A stretch of 64,000 bases of DNA from Diprion similis (lineage: Eukaryota; Arthropoda; Insecta; Hymenoptera; Diprionidae). The stretch is taken from positions 8,722,493-8,786,492 of the forward strand of contig NC_060115.1 in the NCBI RefSeq assembly GCF_021155765.1. Direction: 5' to 3'. A program made the position numbers and the translations under genes. The notes under the pieces are model-generated. The model worked only from the letters and a program-made list of their open reading frames with translations. It made no database searches and was not told where the DNA came from. Positions 14,274 through 26,291 of this stretch are shown here, in pieces (the stretch's first letter is position 1; every line of letters starts with the position of its first letter).

Positions 14274-17200
14274 TTACTGATCTTCGTCACCTAATTCATG
14301 CTTGACTTTGTTGAAGTCGAATTCTTCTCCTGTGGCGCGTTTGAAAATATCCAAAACGTCCAGACAAGTTGTTTCGAAATGCGTTGTCGCGTCGTAGCTC
14401 GTTGAAATGAATAATTGACTGTTAAGACCGTTGTCGGTTGGCTCCAGGTAGTCAGAGACTGATACAAACTTTTGTTTTATTGATCCAAGCAAGTCGATAC
14501 CAGGCTTTATTTCTGCTTCAGGATTGCTCGTCTCTACTGTAGTTGACACCATAGCGACAAACCAGCCTTTAGCTGCTACTTGATGCGTGTGAGATACCAA
14601 CGAGACGTAGATATCAGAGTTGCGATTTACCTACGACAAAGTACAAAACATGTTTATATTCAATCATCACAAGTTGTTTGTTTCAATCGTCAAGTTCTCG
14701 ATTCAACTGAAGCTCGTTACTACTTCAATTGCTTCAAAACCAGTTAGAAATCCCTCAATTTCACTTTTTTAAGATGAATGAAACATATGATTCGTAGATT
14801 TCACGCCTACCTGTTTCTGTGGAATGATAATTTGTGTTGAAAGAGCATCACCAGTGCCTGATATGGGATGGTCCAAGAGGCAAATGCACCTTATTACTTG
14901 TCCTACTTTGCGAACCTTGTCGGTCACATAAGTTGGATCGCAAAATACTTGCTTACATTTAGCCACTTCGGTTCCCGATCGAACACCGACTACCTGAAAT
15001 TGAAAAAATTCTTGAGTAGACAGGAAAATTTTATTAAAGCTAATCAAATTTCTAGAGTGTGTTAAATCGAAGTCAATAACAACTGGGCAGCATAGCAACA
15101 GATGTGGACAAGAGCGAATAAAAACTAGGAGATAAATGAGTCAGTTACGTAATAACAACGTTTCCAGGGATAAGCTTTGCAACATTCAAAGGCAAATCAT
15201 TTTGTTTAGTTTGAATTACAACAGCGAGTATGAAAATAGTTGACAGTAGCTTAACCAAACTAAAAGAACATTTGTCTCTGAAAATTCTTTAATTCTATTT
15301 TTGCTGCCACGAGTTTCATCTTTTAAAATATTTTGGCTATTAATGCTATTGCCATCGCCAGCTGGTTTGGCCATCGTGAATTGGTTTACCGATCGTTATT
15401 CCCCTTAGAAATGATTTATACCTGAAATGCTTCAAGGCAAAATAGTACTGCCAATAGATTTTTCTGATACAAAACTCACCTTTCCATCTTCCATGACAAT
15501 TTCGTCTATGGGTTTGTCTAGCATGTAGGTACCTCCATAAATAGCACTAAGTCTAGCAAAACCTTGGGGCAACTCGCCCAGACCATACATGGGATACAGG
15601 TACGGAGATTTCCCGTAACGAGCCAAGCTGTCGCTGTACAGCTTAATTCTTCGAATCGTACCAATGGCGCTCTGGACTATGTAATCGTCATCTCTGGTAT
15701 TAGGAACATGTAATTAGTGATATTTACATGAGATGAAAATGACAAGGTCCTAGTATTATCAATTCTAGTACAAGCACAAAATAATACTTGTTTCGAAAAA
15801 TTCTGACGAGCATGTACGGCGTTCTTACCTATACAAAGCGAGAGCGTGACCGGTAAAGTCTTGCGTATTCTTGTCCAGATTGAACTTGTTGTACAGAGCT
15901 TGCATGTTGTTCGAAAACGGATCGAAGCCGTCCCAGCTCTTGGGGTCATCCTCTTGTACGTTTTGTACCCAAATCAAGAAGTTTCTAAAGCGTCGTTTTT
16001 CAAACAGGCCCATAAGATCACTGGACAGTGCCTCCTGCTGATCGATAGGTACTTTGGAGATTTTTCCCGACTTGTAGACGTAGGAACCCTCTACCGATTT
16101 GAATTCCAAGTACCGAGTAACCCCAGTGTGAATCAGCAGCTTCACCAGCAGGCCATTGGCCATTAAAAATTTCGGGATCAAATCTACGTTCCATTCTCTA
16201 CCTCGTCCGTAACTTTCGTCCGGTGGAGGTGCCTTGAATTTACTGAAACACAATGACGCTCAATTTCAACTTGCACAATTGGTCAAATCGTTCGAACTCG
16301 CGTAAATTACGAAAGAAAAAATGGGACAAAAATGTATCGAATATTTTTTTAAAAAAGCCCCCGTCTGCCCCCGCCGATTACACGGCCCTGGTACCGGTAC
16401 TGACTAGTGACAATCATCATGTAAAGCGTCATACTAAACGCAAAGAGTTCTCACAGTGCAGCAGGCGTCTCGATCGAGAATTTTGGCTGCAGAAATGGGA
16501 CAAAATGTGTAGAAAAATCTGAGAATTGAGAAATTAAAACGGCACTACCTTTCTTGGGTCAGGCACGTATCAAGAGACGGTTCTCGAAATCGATAATACG
16601 AACGAACACGGGGACAAGATGATTTTTCATTAAACATACGAAAAGCGAGGCAGGCATAAGAAGTATACAAGGAAGCACGATGGTTTTATTTCCCTCGAGG
16701 AACGGGTGTTTCGCTTCAAACTCCGTTCTGTTCAGTTTTTTATCCTGCAGAGCCTGAGTTTGGTGTGGCTGCAAAAACGGGAAGTGAAATGTTCGATGTC
16801 CGACATCGTTCCACTCTACCGTTATCTTGCAAGTAGGGCTATTATTATTATATTCTACATTCATACGACGAGCGGACTGAAAGTTCGTTAACCGAGCAAT
16901 AAAAATTGCAAATATTTTCAGTACAGCGCGTAGACATAAGTATACGCGGTATACGCGTAAAGGAGAAGTATAGATCCCTCCCTCCTGTTGGCGGGTCAAT
17001 TTTATTGGGGTTATATTGAACAGCCTGCGTTGAATATGAACGATGTGTAATTAGGCGAAAGAAATATTTATGCATATCCACGACCCCCCTTGAGGTTAGT
17101 TTATATCCCCTCCAGCCCCTCGTCGAAGTTCTTCCGGTGTTCCCGAATGCCAGATAGCGTGGCTCTCTTCTTCGACGTATGTGGATACAGGTCTATACAT

Positions 17201-17659
17201 CAATTTCCGAATAGTTTCACGGTTTGACATGGGCTTCGGTACGAATCGGAACCGCCTTTGGATCCAGGCGCATTTCGTGAGGGAACGTTAACGCAACGGA
17301 ACTGTGAAAACGGGTAGAAAACTGTGGAATTTTCCATCTGTTTGGATAAAATTCGCGGGTAGATATAGAAAAATCAATATCGTTTCCCCTCTTGCGTTTA
17401 AGCGACACCTGAACGAGACGACGAGGCGTTTTGCTTAGGTAGGTAGGCAGGGGCGAAATTTAGGCGTGCGTGCGTGCGGCGAGTTTATTTTCCCGTACCT
17501 GAATAAGTCTTCGAGCGGCGTTATGGAGGCAGATTCACCGCCATAATACTTGTTGCGATCGACGTGTAAAACCTTTTTCCCGCTAACGGATAGCATTCCG
17601 CTTAGAATGCATTCCTTCAGCCCGGTTCCGAGCACAATCGCGTCGTATTCTTCATCCAT
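14274..17659 (-). CDS. Gdi: Rab GDP-dissociation inhibitor, complete, five exons
   Basis: GDI extracts prenylated GDP-bound Rab GTPases from membranes and keeps them soluble for recycling. Exons in coding order (minus strand): 17659-17499, 16242-15829, 15693-15480, 14993-14811, 14630-14274; 161+414+214+183+357 nt give 442 residues plus stop, the usual GDI length. Phases agree at each junction. The start [21 protein letters not shown] is the family N-terminus with its dinucleotide-fold-like glycines. Conserved segments follow: [17 protein letters not shown] (SCR1), [20 protein letters not shown] (SCR2), [15 protein letters not shown], then [20 protein letters not shown] (SCR3), and [11 protein letters not shown] near the C-terminus. 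The C-terminus, GDEDQ, lacks a CaaX-like prenylation motif, as expected for GDI rather than for the related Rab escort proteins, which are much longer. The first intron (16243-17498, 1256 bp) is by far the longest. It converges with AASDH. Confidence 0.97.
16243..17498 (-). other. GDI intron 1
   Basis: The intron is bounded by a GTACGG donor and a TTTCAG acceptor (minus strand). It contains frames of up to 146 codons, but none resembles a known protein and none is needed for the GDI frame. The first kilobase after the 5' exon is fairly CpG-rich and may hold promoter-proximal regulatory DNA. Confidence 0.7.
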
Positions 17660-17960
17660 CTTTACACTGGGTTTATTTTTTATCTAGAATATCGAACTTC
17701 TTCGCGCACCTCCGCGACGTGTCAAACACCAATGTGAATTTAACGTCTTTCCGCTGAACTCGGAGTCGCGAAACTATGCCGGAACTAGCAACGAACGGAC
17801 GGACGGACGGCTACGCTGCCTGATCTGCTCGCTCGTTCGCCTGCTGTATGCCTGCCTGGCTGCTACGTCAATTTTACCCCCTCTAGACCGCTCGCCTTAT
17901 ACCGGGTGGGTATGCAATAATCGCTCGAGGTCCGCGATTACGCGGAGGGCGTATCGTCGG
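17660..17960 (-). promoter_or_regulatory. GDI 5' UTR and promoter region
   Basis: CpG-rich DNA immediately upstream of the GDI start codon. It includes four tandem ACGG units at about 17794-17811 and no obvious TATA box, which fits a housekeeping CpG-type promoter. The start of transcription is inferred from position only. Confidence 0.45.
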
Positions 17961-18005
17961 ATACGGTATTTACGGTTACACCGTCTCCGAAACTTTTTAA
18001 CCAAC

Positions 18006-18440
18006 AATATCCCTAGATCAGCTGGTTCAAAGCTGGCTCCTCATCGTCAGAGCTATAACTTTTCCGTGAAATAAAACCTTGGAGATGATAACGGATAGGG
18101 CTCCAGGGCAGGAAGGCTTGTCGATGAAAAAGGAGAGAAAACGGAGGTATCCACATCTATCTATTTATCAAATTGAATGAAATTATTAACGGAATATTGC
18201 GGCATTAACGTAAGCAGTTTTGAAGAGGCGATCATTCAGATTCTATTCTCACGCGTACGTCACTGCGTATGCAATTTGCTAGTAAGAATAAATGGTGGTA
18301 AGATATTTAAATTTTCTTTCTTTCTTTGTTCATGACTTTGCCATTTATACATCTTGCTCACCAATTATTATCGCTCTATGATTTATAACTGTTGCTCGTA
18401 TCCGCAATCTCTTAATCACCAATATCCCTAGATCAGCTGG
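18006..18440 (+). repeat. Exact 20-bp direct repeat 415 bp apart
   Basis: AATATCCCTAGATCAGCTGG occurs at 18006-18025 and again at 18421-18440. Both are followed within about 15 bp by an AGCTGGCTC or GGCTC stretch. The spacer has no gene. It may bound an insertion, be a short local duplication or mark duplicated regulatory sites. Confidence 0.8.
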
Positions 18441-19680
18441 CTCTTGCGTGAAGTGAAACGCAAGCGAAACAAACAAAAGAGCAACGTTTCATTGCAGGTG
18501 TATAAGAAAGTCGAAATGCGTTGTATTTTCATAAGTCTCTACTTTTATCTCATTCAGTCGGTTGTCGAACAAAGAAGAATCGATACGAACGATTCGATAT
18601 TCCGATTTCGAATAGGTGACATTATAATGGTTGCCGGACTTATCAATCATTTCAAATCTTAAATTCCCAGCCCCCAAATTGAGTTTATGCCATCAGAACT
18701 TGCTACGTACGTCCCAGAGATCATCAAACAGGCTTCAATCAAGGGTTCATATATTCGAAGCAAGGTAATAAAAATATATTTATTTATCATTGCGACGTGT
18801 TGAATTTTTCACGAATGCAATACCCCGGCTGACTGAGGCACCCGCAAAATCAGAATCTGTGTGATAGAAGTTACATTAATTACTCAGTCGGTGAATTTTT
18901 AAGAATGTCGTGCTACATACTGCATAGACATATTCAAGCCGACGCCGTTGACGGCTTGCTGCATTCCGTGCGTATCTTCGATGCGCAGATGGAACATTAT
19001 CGGTACCTAAAAATATTCGAGAAACCTATATTCATGCCTACAATATTATACTCGCAAATGATATCTATGTGTAACGCAAGGATTTTCACCGTCGGAGAAT
19101 GAAAACAATACATTGGATAAGCCGACGAGCGCCTGTTTACGATAATCAAAAAGTAATTATCTGCAGCCTGCCTGCTGTCTGTGTCTGTCAGATGCCTCGC
19201 TTGTCACGCAGTGGAATTCACCTCGTTCAAGGTCATGGCCGTATGATTAGGGGCGGCTGAATTCGTCAACATCGACGATACGCAGTTTATGATTTTGTAA
19301 AGATAATTAGCTTAACTGCCTCGATTACAGACAATACGTGGCGCATAGTTTCTTTTCGCACCGATTCAAATAAATCACGTCAGGATTAAATTAGTTTTCA
19401 AAGTATATATTCAAGGGTACAATAAATCGATGACGAACGCACAAAGTAAACGCATATGGCACGACTATTTGCTTCGAAAGTTTACATCAGGCGATGAAAA
19501 ACCCTGAAATTGTACAGACAAAGAATTTCATATTCTTTCTAGATTATTATTCGTGCCGTTCGCCGACACAAATAACAGCTGTTGGGTGAAATCTCCGGTT
19601 CCTTACTTCGGCGACGCTCGTAGCGTGAGCCCTAGGGTAAGAAAAACTCGTAGGTTGGCAAGACTGCAATAGTTAATCCG
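18441..19680. other. Intergenic DNA between the GDI promoter and the candidate ATP10 promoter
   Basis: No coding exon recognised. Small frames of up to 72 codons occur on both strands without any recognisable domain. I see no distinct regulatory element here. Confidence 0.5.
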
Positions 19681-19889
19681 ACAGATGGCGCTGCTCTAGC
19701 GCCGCGAAGTCAGTTACTCAGTTCACTCGCCTCTGAGCTGCGAGCCAGATGTGCGCGTGTGCGTGGTCACGCTGAGATTCTTTCTCCCAAACATTCCCTC
19801 TATTTACAATAAACTTTTTTTTGTTGTTAATTTATAGGGCGAATGAAGCTCAAGTTATTACGCGTGACGAAAGAGTGTCGTGACGAAAA
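19680..19889 (+). promoter_or_regulatory. Candidate ATP10 promoter and first non-coding exon
   Basis: A G+C-rich patch contains two insect initiator-like TCAGTT motifs near 19708-19727 and a strong splice-donor match (GTAAGT, 19890-19895) downstream. The first recognised ATP10 exon at 29388 opens after a splice acceptor, so a leader exon must lie upstream; this is the best candidate. If right, the leader intron is about 9.5 kb. Another possible donor (GTAAGA) lies at 19636. The link to ATP10 is inference. Confidence 0.3.
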
Positions 19890-22267
19890 GTAAGTGTCTA
19901 GTGTCTTGGCGGGATGGTATAAAAAAAAAAGGGCAAAACAAGCACACGTATGTATGTACAAATATCTCGAGTAAACAGGCGGTCCACGTTTCACAGATGA
20001 TGTGTAAAAGTATAACGAAGGGACATAAACGGGGTTAGAATCAGCGAAAGTGCGGGTGATGTGGTGAAATTTAAAGCTTGCTTGTATCGTTAAGAATGTG
20101 AATAGAAGTGGATAAACAAATATTGTCTCAGTTCGCGGACGCAGCTGCGAGTTATGCGTGCAGTGGGTGTATCGCACATCAAGTTTCGAGCTAAATTATT
20201 TGAAATTGTGTCAGTGAGACGGCGTTTCTCATGCCGCAGCTAGTATTGTACACCGATTGATATTACACTAACATCGCTGGAAAGATGCTTCTCCCGGCTG
20301 AGTAAAAGCCGCTGGTTTTATTTATACTCGAGGGAATTACTGAGGCCACGTGGAAGCGTTGTAAGCCTGGAAAAATGTGAGTGAGTCCCTATAATATCTA
20401 CGTGTGCGTCTTCTGAGGAGAAACTTTACTTTACTTTTATACATCTCGAATAGAGGCGTCTCCTCGATAAACGCCACGCGCCTACGCCGTCGGAGATTGG
20501 CTAATTCCTGCCAGATGTTTCGTTTCAATTTGAAAAATCCGTCGCTTCTCGAGGGACGGAGGTTTGTGGTCCAAGCCACGCAGCCTCCGGATCGACGCGT
20601 TTGTCTGTTCGAAACGCGAAAGCGACGCTTACCGATGTTTCGTCGATAGAAAAATACTGCTCTTTGCTTTCTTGGTGTAAACAAAGCCGAGAATTTATCC
20701 GACTACACGAGCTAATGGAAAAAGTTGGTCGGATGGAGTATAACGCGATGAGTAATTAAAGCTAGAGAGAACAGATTCCGCGGAAATAAAGTGAGACAAA
20801 TATACTCCGCATAGCGGTGTGAGGATGTCTCTTTACCGACTGAGTTCAAAGTCGTTTATTTTTACTATCTTTAAGGCAGGCACATCATTACAAACTTCAA
20901 AACACATGAAATCGGCGCAGTTCCACAGGCCTGAAATTTAGTCCTGCGATCGAATTGCCATTTATCGAAAGAACAAATTTCTCGTCGTTATTTTCGCCTG
21001 AAACAAGACATTTTTTGTACAAAGTCTTATTCGACGTAGCTCGTCGAATTTCGCTGATTGCGGTGTTTTCGATAGTGGAAATAAGCGACGTTTTACTCGG
21101 TCGGCAAAGTCGCATTTTAGCATCTTCTTAAAGCGTCGCGTTTGTAGGCAGGCCTAGTTCATGGATATTATTTTAAAGAGAGAGAAAGAGAGAGAGAGAG
21201 AAACGCTGCACCGTTACTGGAAAAAGAAGAGTCCGGCGATCGTACTCTCTGCGGGCAAAATTTATGTTAGCTACCTTCCTTTCGAGTGTTGATAAAGCAA
21301 AAACTTTCTCCCTTTAATCGTATTCAGGGCTTTTCAACAGAGACGACGATGACGAGTCGTCGCGACGGTGGCAGTAAAAAAAATTTACTATCGGCCGAGC
21401 GCGCGAATTTCACGTTTTACGGTGTAAAGTTGATACTTTGCGACGATAAGCCGAGGCTGCAAACTTACTTCCGAGAAAATTGTTTCGTTATAATAGTGAA
21501 AAATTGCGACGAACGTTTGGCTTCTTTCTTTCACCATTTTAATTCGATTATCGCAATTGTAAGTATCTACGGTTTCGCGTTTGTTCAATTCAGTTTCTGG
21601 ATCGAGAAATTTTTGAAATGAAAAGGGAAAGCAGCAAGCATCGCTGATTTGACTTGAAGTATTGCGAAAATGGATCTGCGGTTGAGCCACAAAGTCTTGT
21701 AATAATGCTCCTCGGGCCAAACGGAGAAAATGACGATTGCAATTTTCCTTCCGGCGAAAACATGTCGCCTCTTTTGTTATCCCGAAACTTCAACGCCGAA
21801 TCGAAATTTTCAAAGCATGAGCTGATTTCTTTGTCGGATGTTTGTATACACAATAAACAAAGAAACAAACAAACAAACAAAAGCATGAGGATGAAGGAGT
21901 GAGCTTCGATTCTACAGAATATGTTCTACTCGAATATTTTTGCTCAGGAAATCTTCGGGGCGCCAACATCGCCTTCCGCGTTGTTTGTACCTTCGTTTGT
22001 GTTGTGGTTTCGGAAGGCCGAACTTATTCTGACCTTCCGAGTGCCATTGTGCAGGCTTTTTTTTTGTTGGGAATCTCGAGTTACTTCATATAGAAAAATA
22101 TTCTGTAGAAGAATTTTCATGCAGAATAAATCATGGAGGATAATTTCTGACGGCGAATTCCAAATTTCTTGCTGTAGAAAAATATTCATGTAGAAACGAG
22201 CCTGTAGAATATTCGCTCTGTAGAACTGATTTTTCTAGAATCGATCCTCTCTCGGATGAAGTATCAT

Positions 22268-23426
22268 TAAGAATGTGAAATATAGTGAACCATGATAAAT
22301 AAAATATACTCGCATACTTTGCAAAACCAAGATCCTTGAAAGTCATTCTAAAACTGCGAGACAACGAAATTTTTCCCTGATAATTTATTATCGTTAAACG
22401 TTACTAGCTTTAGCCTCATAGAAAAACGCTGTATAATTTTTTTTATCTTTATTTCTTGCCCTTCTCACGATTTTATCGTCACGCTTATAGTCGTGCCTTA
22501 GTATGGTTCTCGAATTAACATACCAGAACACTACAAGTTTTATTGTCCGGTTACGATTATTTAAACGAATTATAATAACTAGAGCAACGATATACACGCA
22601 CATATATGTCGAAAGAACCGCAAGTTTAAACGGAAGTGAAGTGCATCGACTGTTCATTTCGGCTCTCTACTTTCTGGATGGTAAAAAGAAAAGGAAAAGA
22701 AAAAGAAAAAAAAGAAAAATTCAAGTAATTCATTTATTGTTAGTAAGAGTCGTTGTGCGAAAACTTGCTTATATTTTTTATCTATTATTCATGCACCAAT
22801 GTTAATTAATACTGGTCGATAAATTCAATTTCCACTTACCGCCTCCAATTTTCTTGCAAATGATTTCGCTACGATCCATCGTCGTCGATCCACCTTCTCC
22901 TCGTCCTTGGTGAAAGATATTCTTGCCTAACTCGAAAGTTTCACTACATATGTATACATATACTTTTGTGCGAAATTTGACGGCTAGCGGCTGCTGAAAT
23001 TAGTTGCGCGAATTATGCAACCCGGTATTAAACATACTCACATGGCGAATCACACGTATATTTAGTAGTAAATATTTACACGAGCATGTCTAGTCAGAGA
23101 GGATGGATAAACCGGATCGAATTTTGTCTCTGTTTAAATGATCGACCCCCCCCCCCTACCCCGGCGTTCCATCCAGAAGAACACGTAATTATTATGCAAG
23201 CCGAAGAATTTAATACTACTTTAGAGAAATTATAACATTAGTGTCACAAATCTCTTTGTGAATTATACATATATATGATAAGATTATTGTACAAAGTACG
23301 ACGAAACTAATTATCATTGTACGACTGATCCAGTTAAACTTAAATTTTATTTTCTTGTACGTGGTTTAGCGAGTGAGTGGAATCGTTGATTTGATTTCAA
23401 GAAAAAGTAAATAAATAAAAGAAAAA

Positions 23427-23461
<35 letters not shown>

Positions 23462-23722
23462 AACTTGTCCGTTTTCTTGCTTTTTAGCATTTCAGTCAGA
23501 TGAAATTCGCCGACGATTAATGTTTAGGAAAAATCGTTACTATACGGACCTTTAGAAATGTCTGAAATCTAGTAAACTATGTATGATAAAGAGGATATAT
23601 ACTCATATTTTGTAAAGCCAGCCAACACTCCTTAAAAGTCATTCTAAAATAGTGCTATAATGATTATATTTTTCCATAATATTTCCTTACGTTATCGTCA
23701 TTAACTTCAGCTTTATAAATTT
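22268..23722 (+). repeat. Diverged direct duplication of about 155 bp
   Basis: Segments 22268-22425 and 23554-23722 align along most of their length. Shared landmarks in the same order are AGAAnTGt-GAAAT-TAGT, the exact AAAGTCATTCTAAAA (with flanking similarity), a TTTTTCC block and CTTTA near the end. Copies are about 1.29 kb apart. They are either two members of an old dispersed repeat or a local duplication; no coding content is seen. Confidence 0.6.
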
Positions 23723-26174
23723 TCTACATACGTATGTATGTATACTATACATGAAATAGGCGTGTGTAATATGCATGAACAAGTATGTATATGAAACGAT
23801 TAACGCAGCGCAGGTACATATATTGAGTTGAGCTCCTATTACTCATTCGAGTCTCCGCAGTCTAGGAAAATGTTTTTACGCGGTCGGTTGTAAGAGAGAT
23901 CTTCTTATTTTTTTTCTTATAAACGTCAATATCCGTTGATCGTCATTGTTGAAAAAATAAAAACATAAGAAAGCGGTGTACCTAGAGTACTGTGTATATA
24001 TATATATATATATTTGCGCAGGCGTTTTTTCTATACACCCTGTTTTATTTTTATTTTATTTTGTTTTATTTTTTTTTTTTTTTCAATTCTTTTTCTTATT
24101 ATTAATAAATACACTTTCTTTTCGAAATATTATTTTTTCTTACTCATAGGTTGACAAGGCTTGACTGTATTATATATATTTGGACGTGTTTTTTTACAAA
24201 TTGGATCATTGAAAGTCCGTTAAAGAGAGAATAAAGAAGAAGAAGAAAAAAAAACACGAGAATGAAACAATACGTTGTTGTTTACAGAATGAGAGAATCT
24301 ATCCTCAGAATGACGTGTACATCATAATTCTAAGCGTGCGAAATTTTTTTCATCAGTTCCGTTGGTTTAGGGAAAAAAAAAAAACGAATAAATTAATAAA
24401 AATAAACAAATAATATCAGTTGTGAGTTTGCGGAAGTGCTGAGAATATAAAACAGACTTCGTTATTATCCTCTTCATTGTTTTTACTGTTAGTGTGTTAA
24501 AATTATTGGCGTGCTGTGTACATATATCCCTTTGAAAAGTTATTGTTCACGCGTCCGAGAATATACATGTATATCTATATATATATTGTATACGTACTGC
24601 AATTTCATCCATCAACAGGCGTCGAACATGTGTTTGAAAAAATACTTACGTTGACCAACCTCTCCGAACGAATTTGTTGAAACAAATCAAATGTATTTAT
24701 GCTTCTGGTATAAATAATTTGTATGATCATTTTAATCAGAATAAATCACGTTAGTTGAGTAGAATTTCTGATCAATGTTTTTTGAAACGTGATTTTCATG
24801 GTGATACATATATGTATATATATATATATATGTATATAGTTGTATATTATATATATGAACGTATGTTTCCTGTGGCGCGTGTTTGAAATGTTTGATTTTT
24901 CCGTCTGAAAAACCATTCCTGTCTAATTTAACAAGGCTTGTAAGTGTGCGATTAATGGTTGTGTGAACTTCACGTCACGTATAACTCCCGGGTATATTCG
25001 CGTCATCACACCTAGTTAATAACAATATGGTATCCTCGTGAGTAGTACATATGTTTTCGTTAATATGGTATAATTAGAGGCGTCGATGGGAACAAATGTC
25101 GACTCGGCAGTATATTTATAAAACGGATTTATTTGGCCAACAAAAAATCAAACATGTCTATTTAAGAAAAAAAAAAAAGAAAAGAATTTATTCACAATAT
25201 TATTGCGGTACGAATATTGTCCGTATATCATTTAAATCCATAATCAACTTAGTTCTCTATTGCAGTTTATTTTATTCGTAATAATTTTGAAAATTGACAA
25301 AGCTGAACGTTTTGTGACGATTTTTTTTATTCAATGTCGGAATTTTTTTCAAGTTTGTGAAAATTGACCGAGGATCGTGTTGATAGATTACTCGAATGAT
25401 TTATTACGTTGCCAATATATTGGATACCTAAAGAAATTTGCAAGAATGATGTAATATTTTTCAAACTTGAAATCCTGTGCTTCACTTCCTTTTTTTTTTT
25501 TTTTTTATTCCTGATTGAACGCTTGTTGGCGGTTTGCTGGGTTTAGTGGTTTTTTTCTCTCCATATTTTCTGTTTTAGTACTTGAGTTATTGCTGTGCAA
25601 GGGTGTTTGATAATTTCTAGAGAGACGTCGGGATGATGATTTTTAATACTCTGCATAATTTGCCACCGTTTGAAAGTATAATTACATGCGTGCGAAGCAA
25701 ATTTAGCTAATAGAGTATAATTACCGAACTCGTTTTTAGACAACAATTTACAGCGTTATAATATGCTCTTTTTTCAAACTACTTTTGCTATACAGACAAC
25801 AAATGTCGGATTTACTTTGGGAAATAAAATTACAATTTACAAAAAAAGGTCGAATGACGAAAAATTTATTACACGATTTGCGGTCATTGGTGAATGAAAG
25901 TAGTCATTGAATGAAGCAAAATTTTGTGATAATCTGATGTTAAGACTTTTGATATGTGCATTCGTGGCACAACAAGCCTGATAATGTAATTTGTAAAACA
26001 TGAATTGAAAAAATCTCGAATCGAGATCGTTTGCGATACGATATCTATATATATACTTGACGAATTATTCGGTACAGAGAGATCGGATCTTTTAAATCAA
26101 TGTAGACACTTTGGAGAGTGTAACTGTATTACTTCGGATATCCAGAATGCCAATTTCTGTCTGTAGATTTAAGA

Positions 26175-26291
26175 TGAGGCTGAAGTTATTGCAACGTTAT
26201 TGTAACGATTAACGTTTTGGAAAATTCTTACTTCACAATTGCAGGTATGTAAAAAATTCGTTATGTTAACGTTACCGTAACTTCAACCTCA
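26175..26291. repeat. 117-bp imperfect foldback (small MITE or pre-miRNA-like hairpin)
   Basis: The left arm at 26175-26210, beginning TGAGGCTGAAGTTATTGCAA, pairs with the right arm at 26255-26291. The right arm in reverse complement begins TGAGGTTGAAGTTACGGTAA. By eye roughly 80% of arm positions match over about 36 bp, with a loop of about 44 nt. No clear target-site duplication flanks it. It may be a minimal foldback transposon, or a transcribed hairpin if the surrounding DNA is intronic. Confidence 0.6.

Noticed and set aside
16559-16999. 146-codon minus-strand frame inside GDI intron 1
   Set aside because: The GDI protein is complete without it, the phases of exons 1 and 2 already match, and no family is recognisable.
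20337-20684. 115-codon Arg-rich minus-strand frame
   Set aside because: CpG-rich composition keeps both strands open and the sequence has no domain. More likely regulatory or leader DNA.
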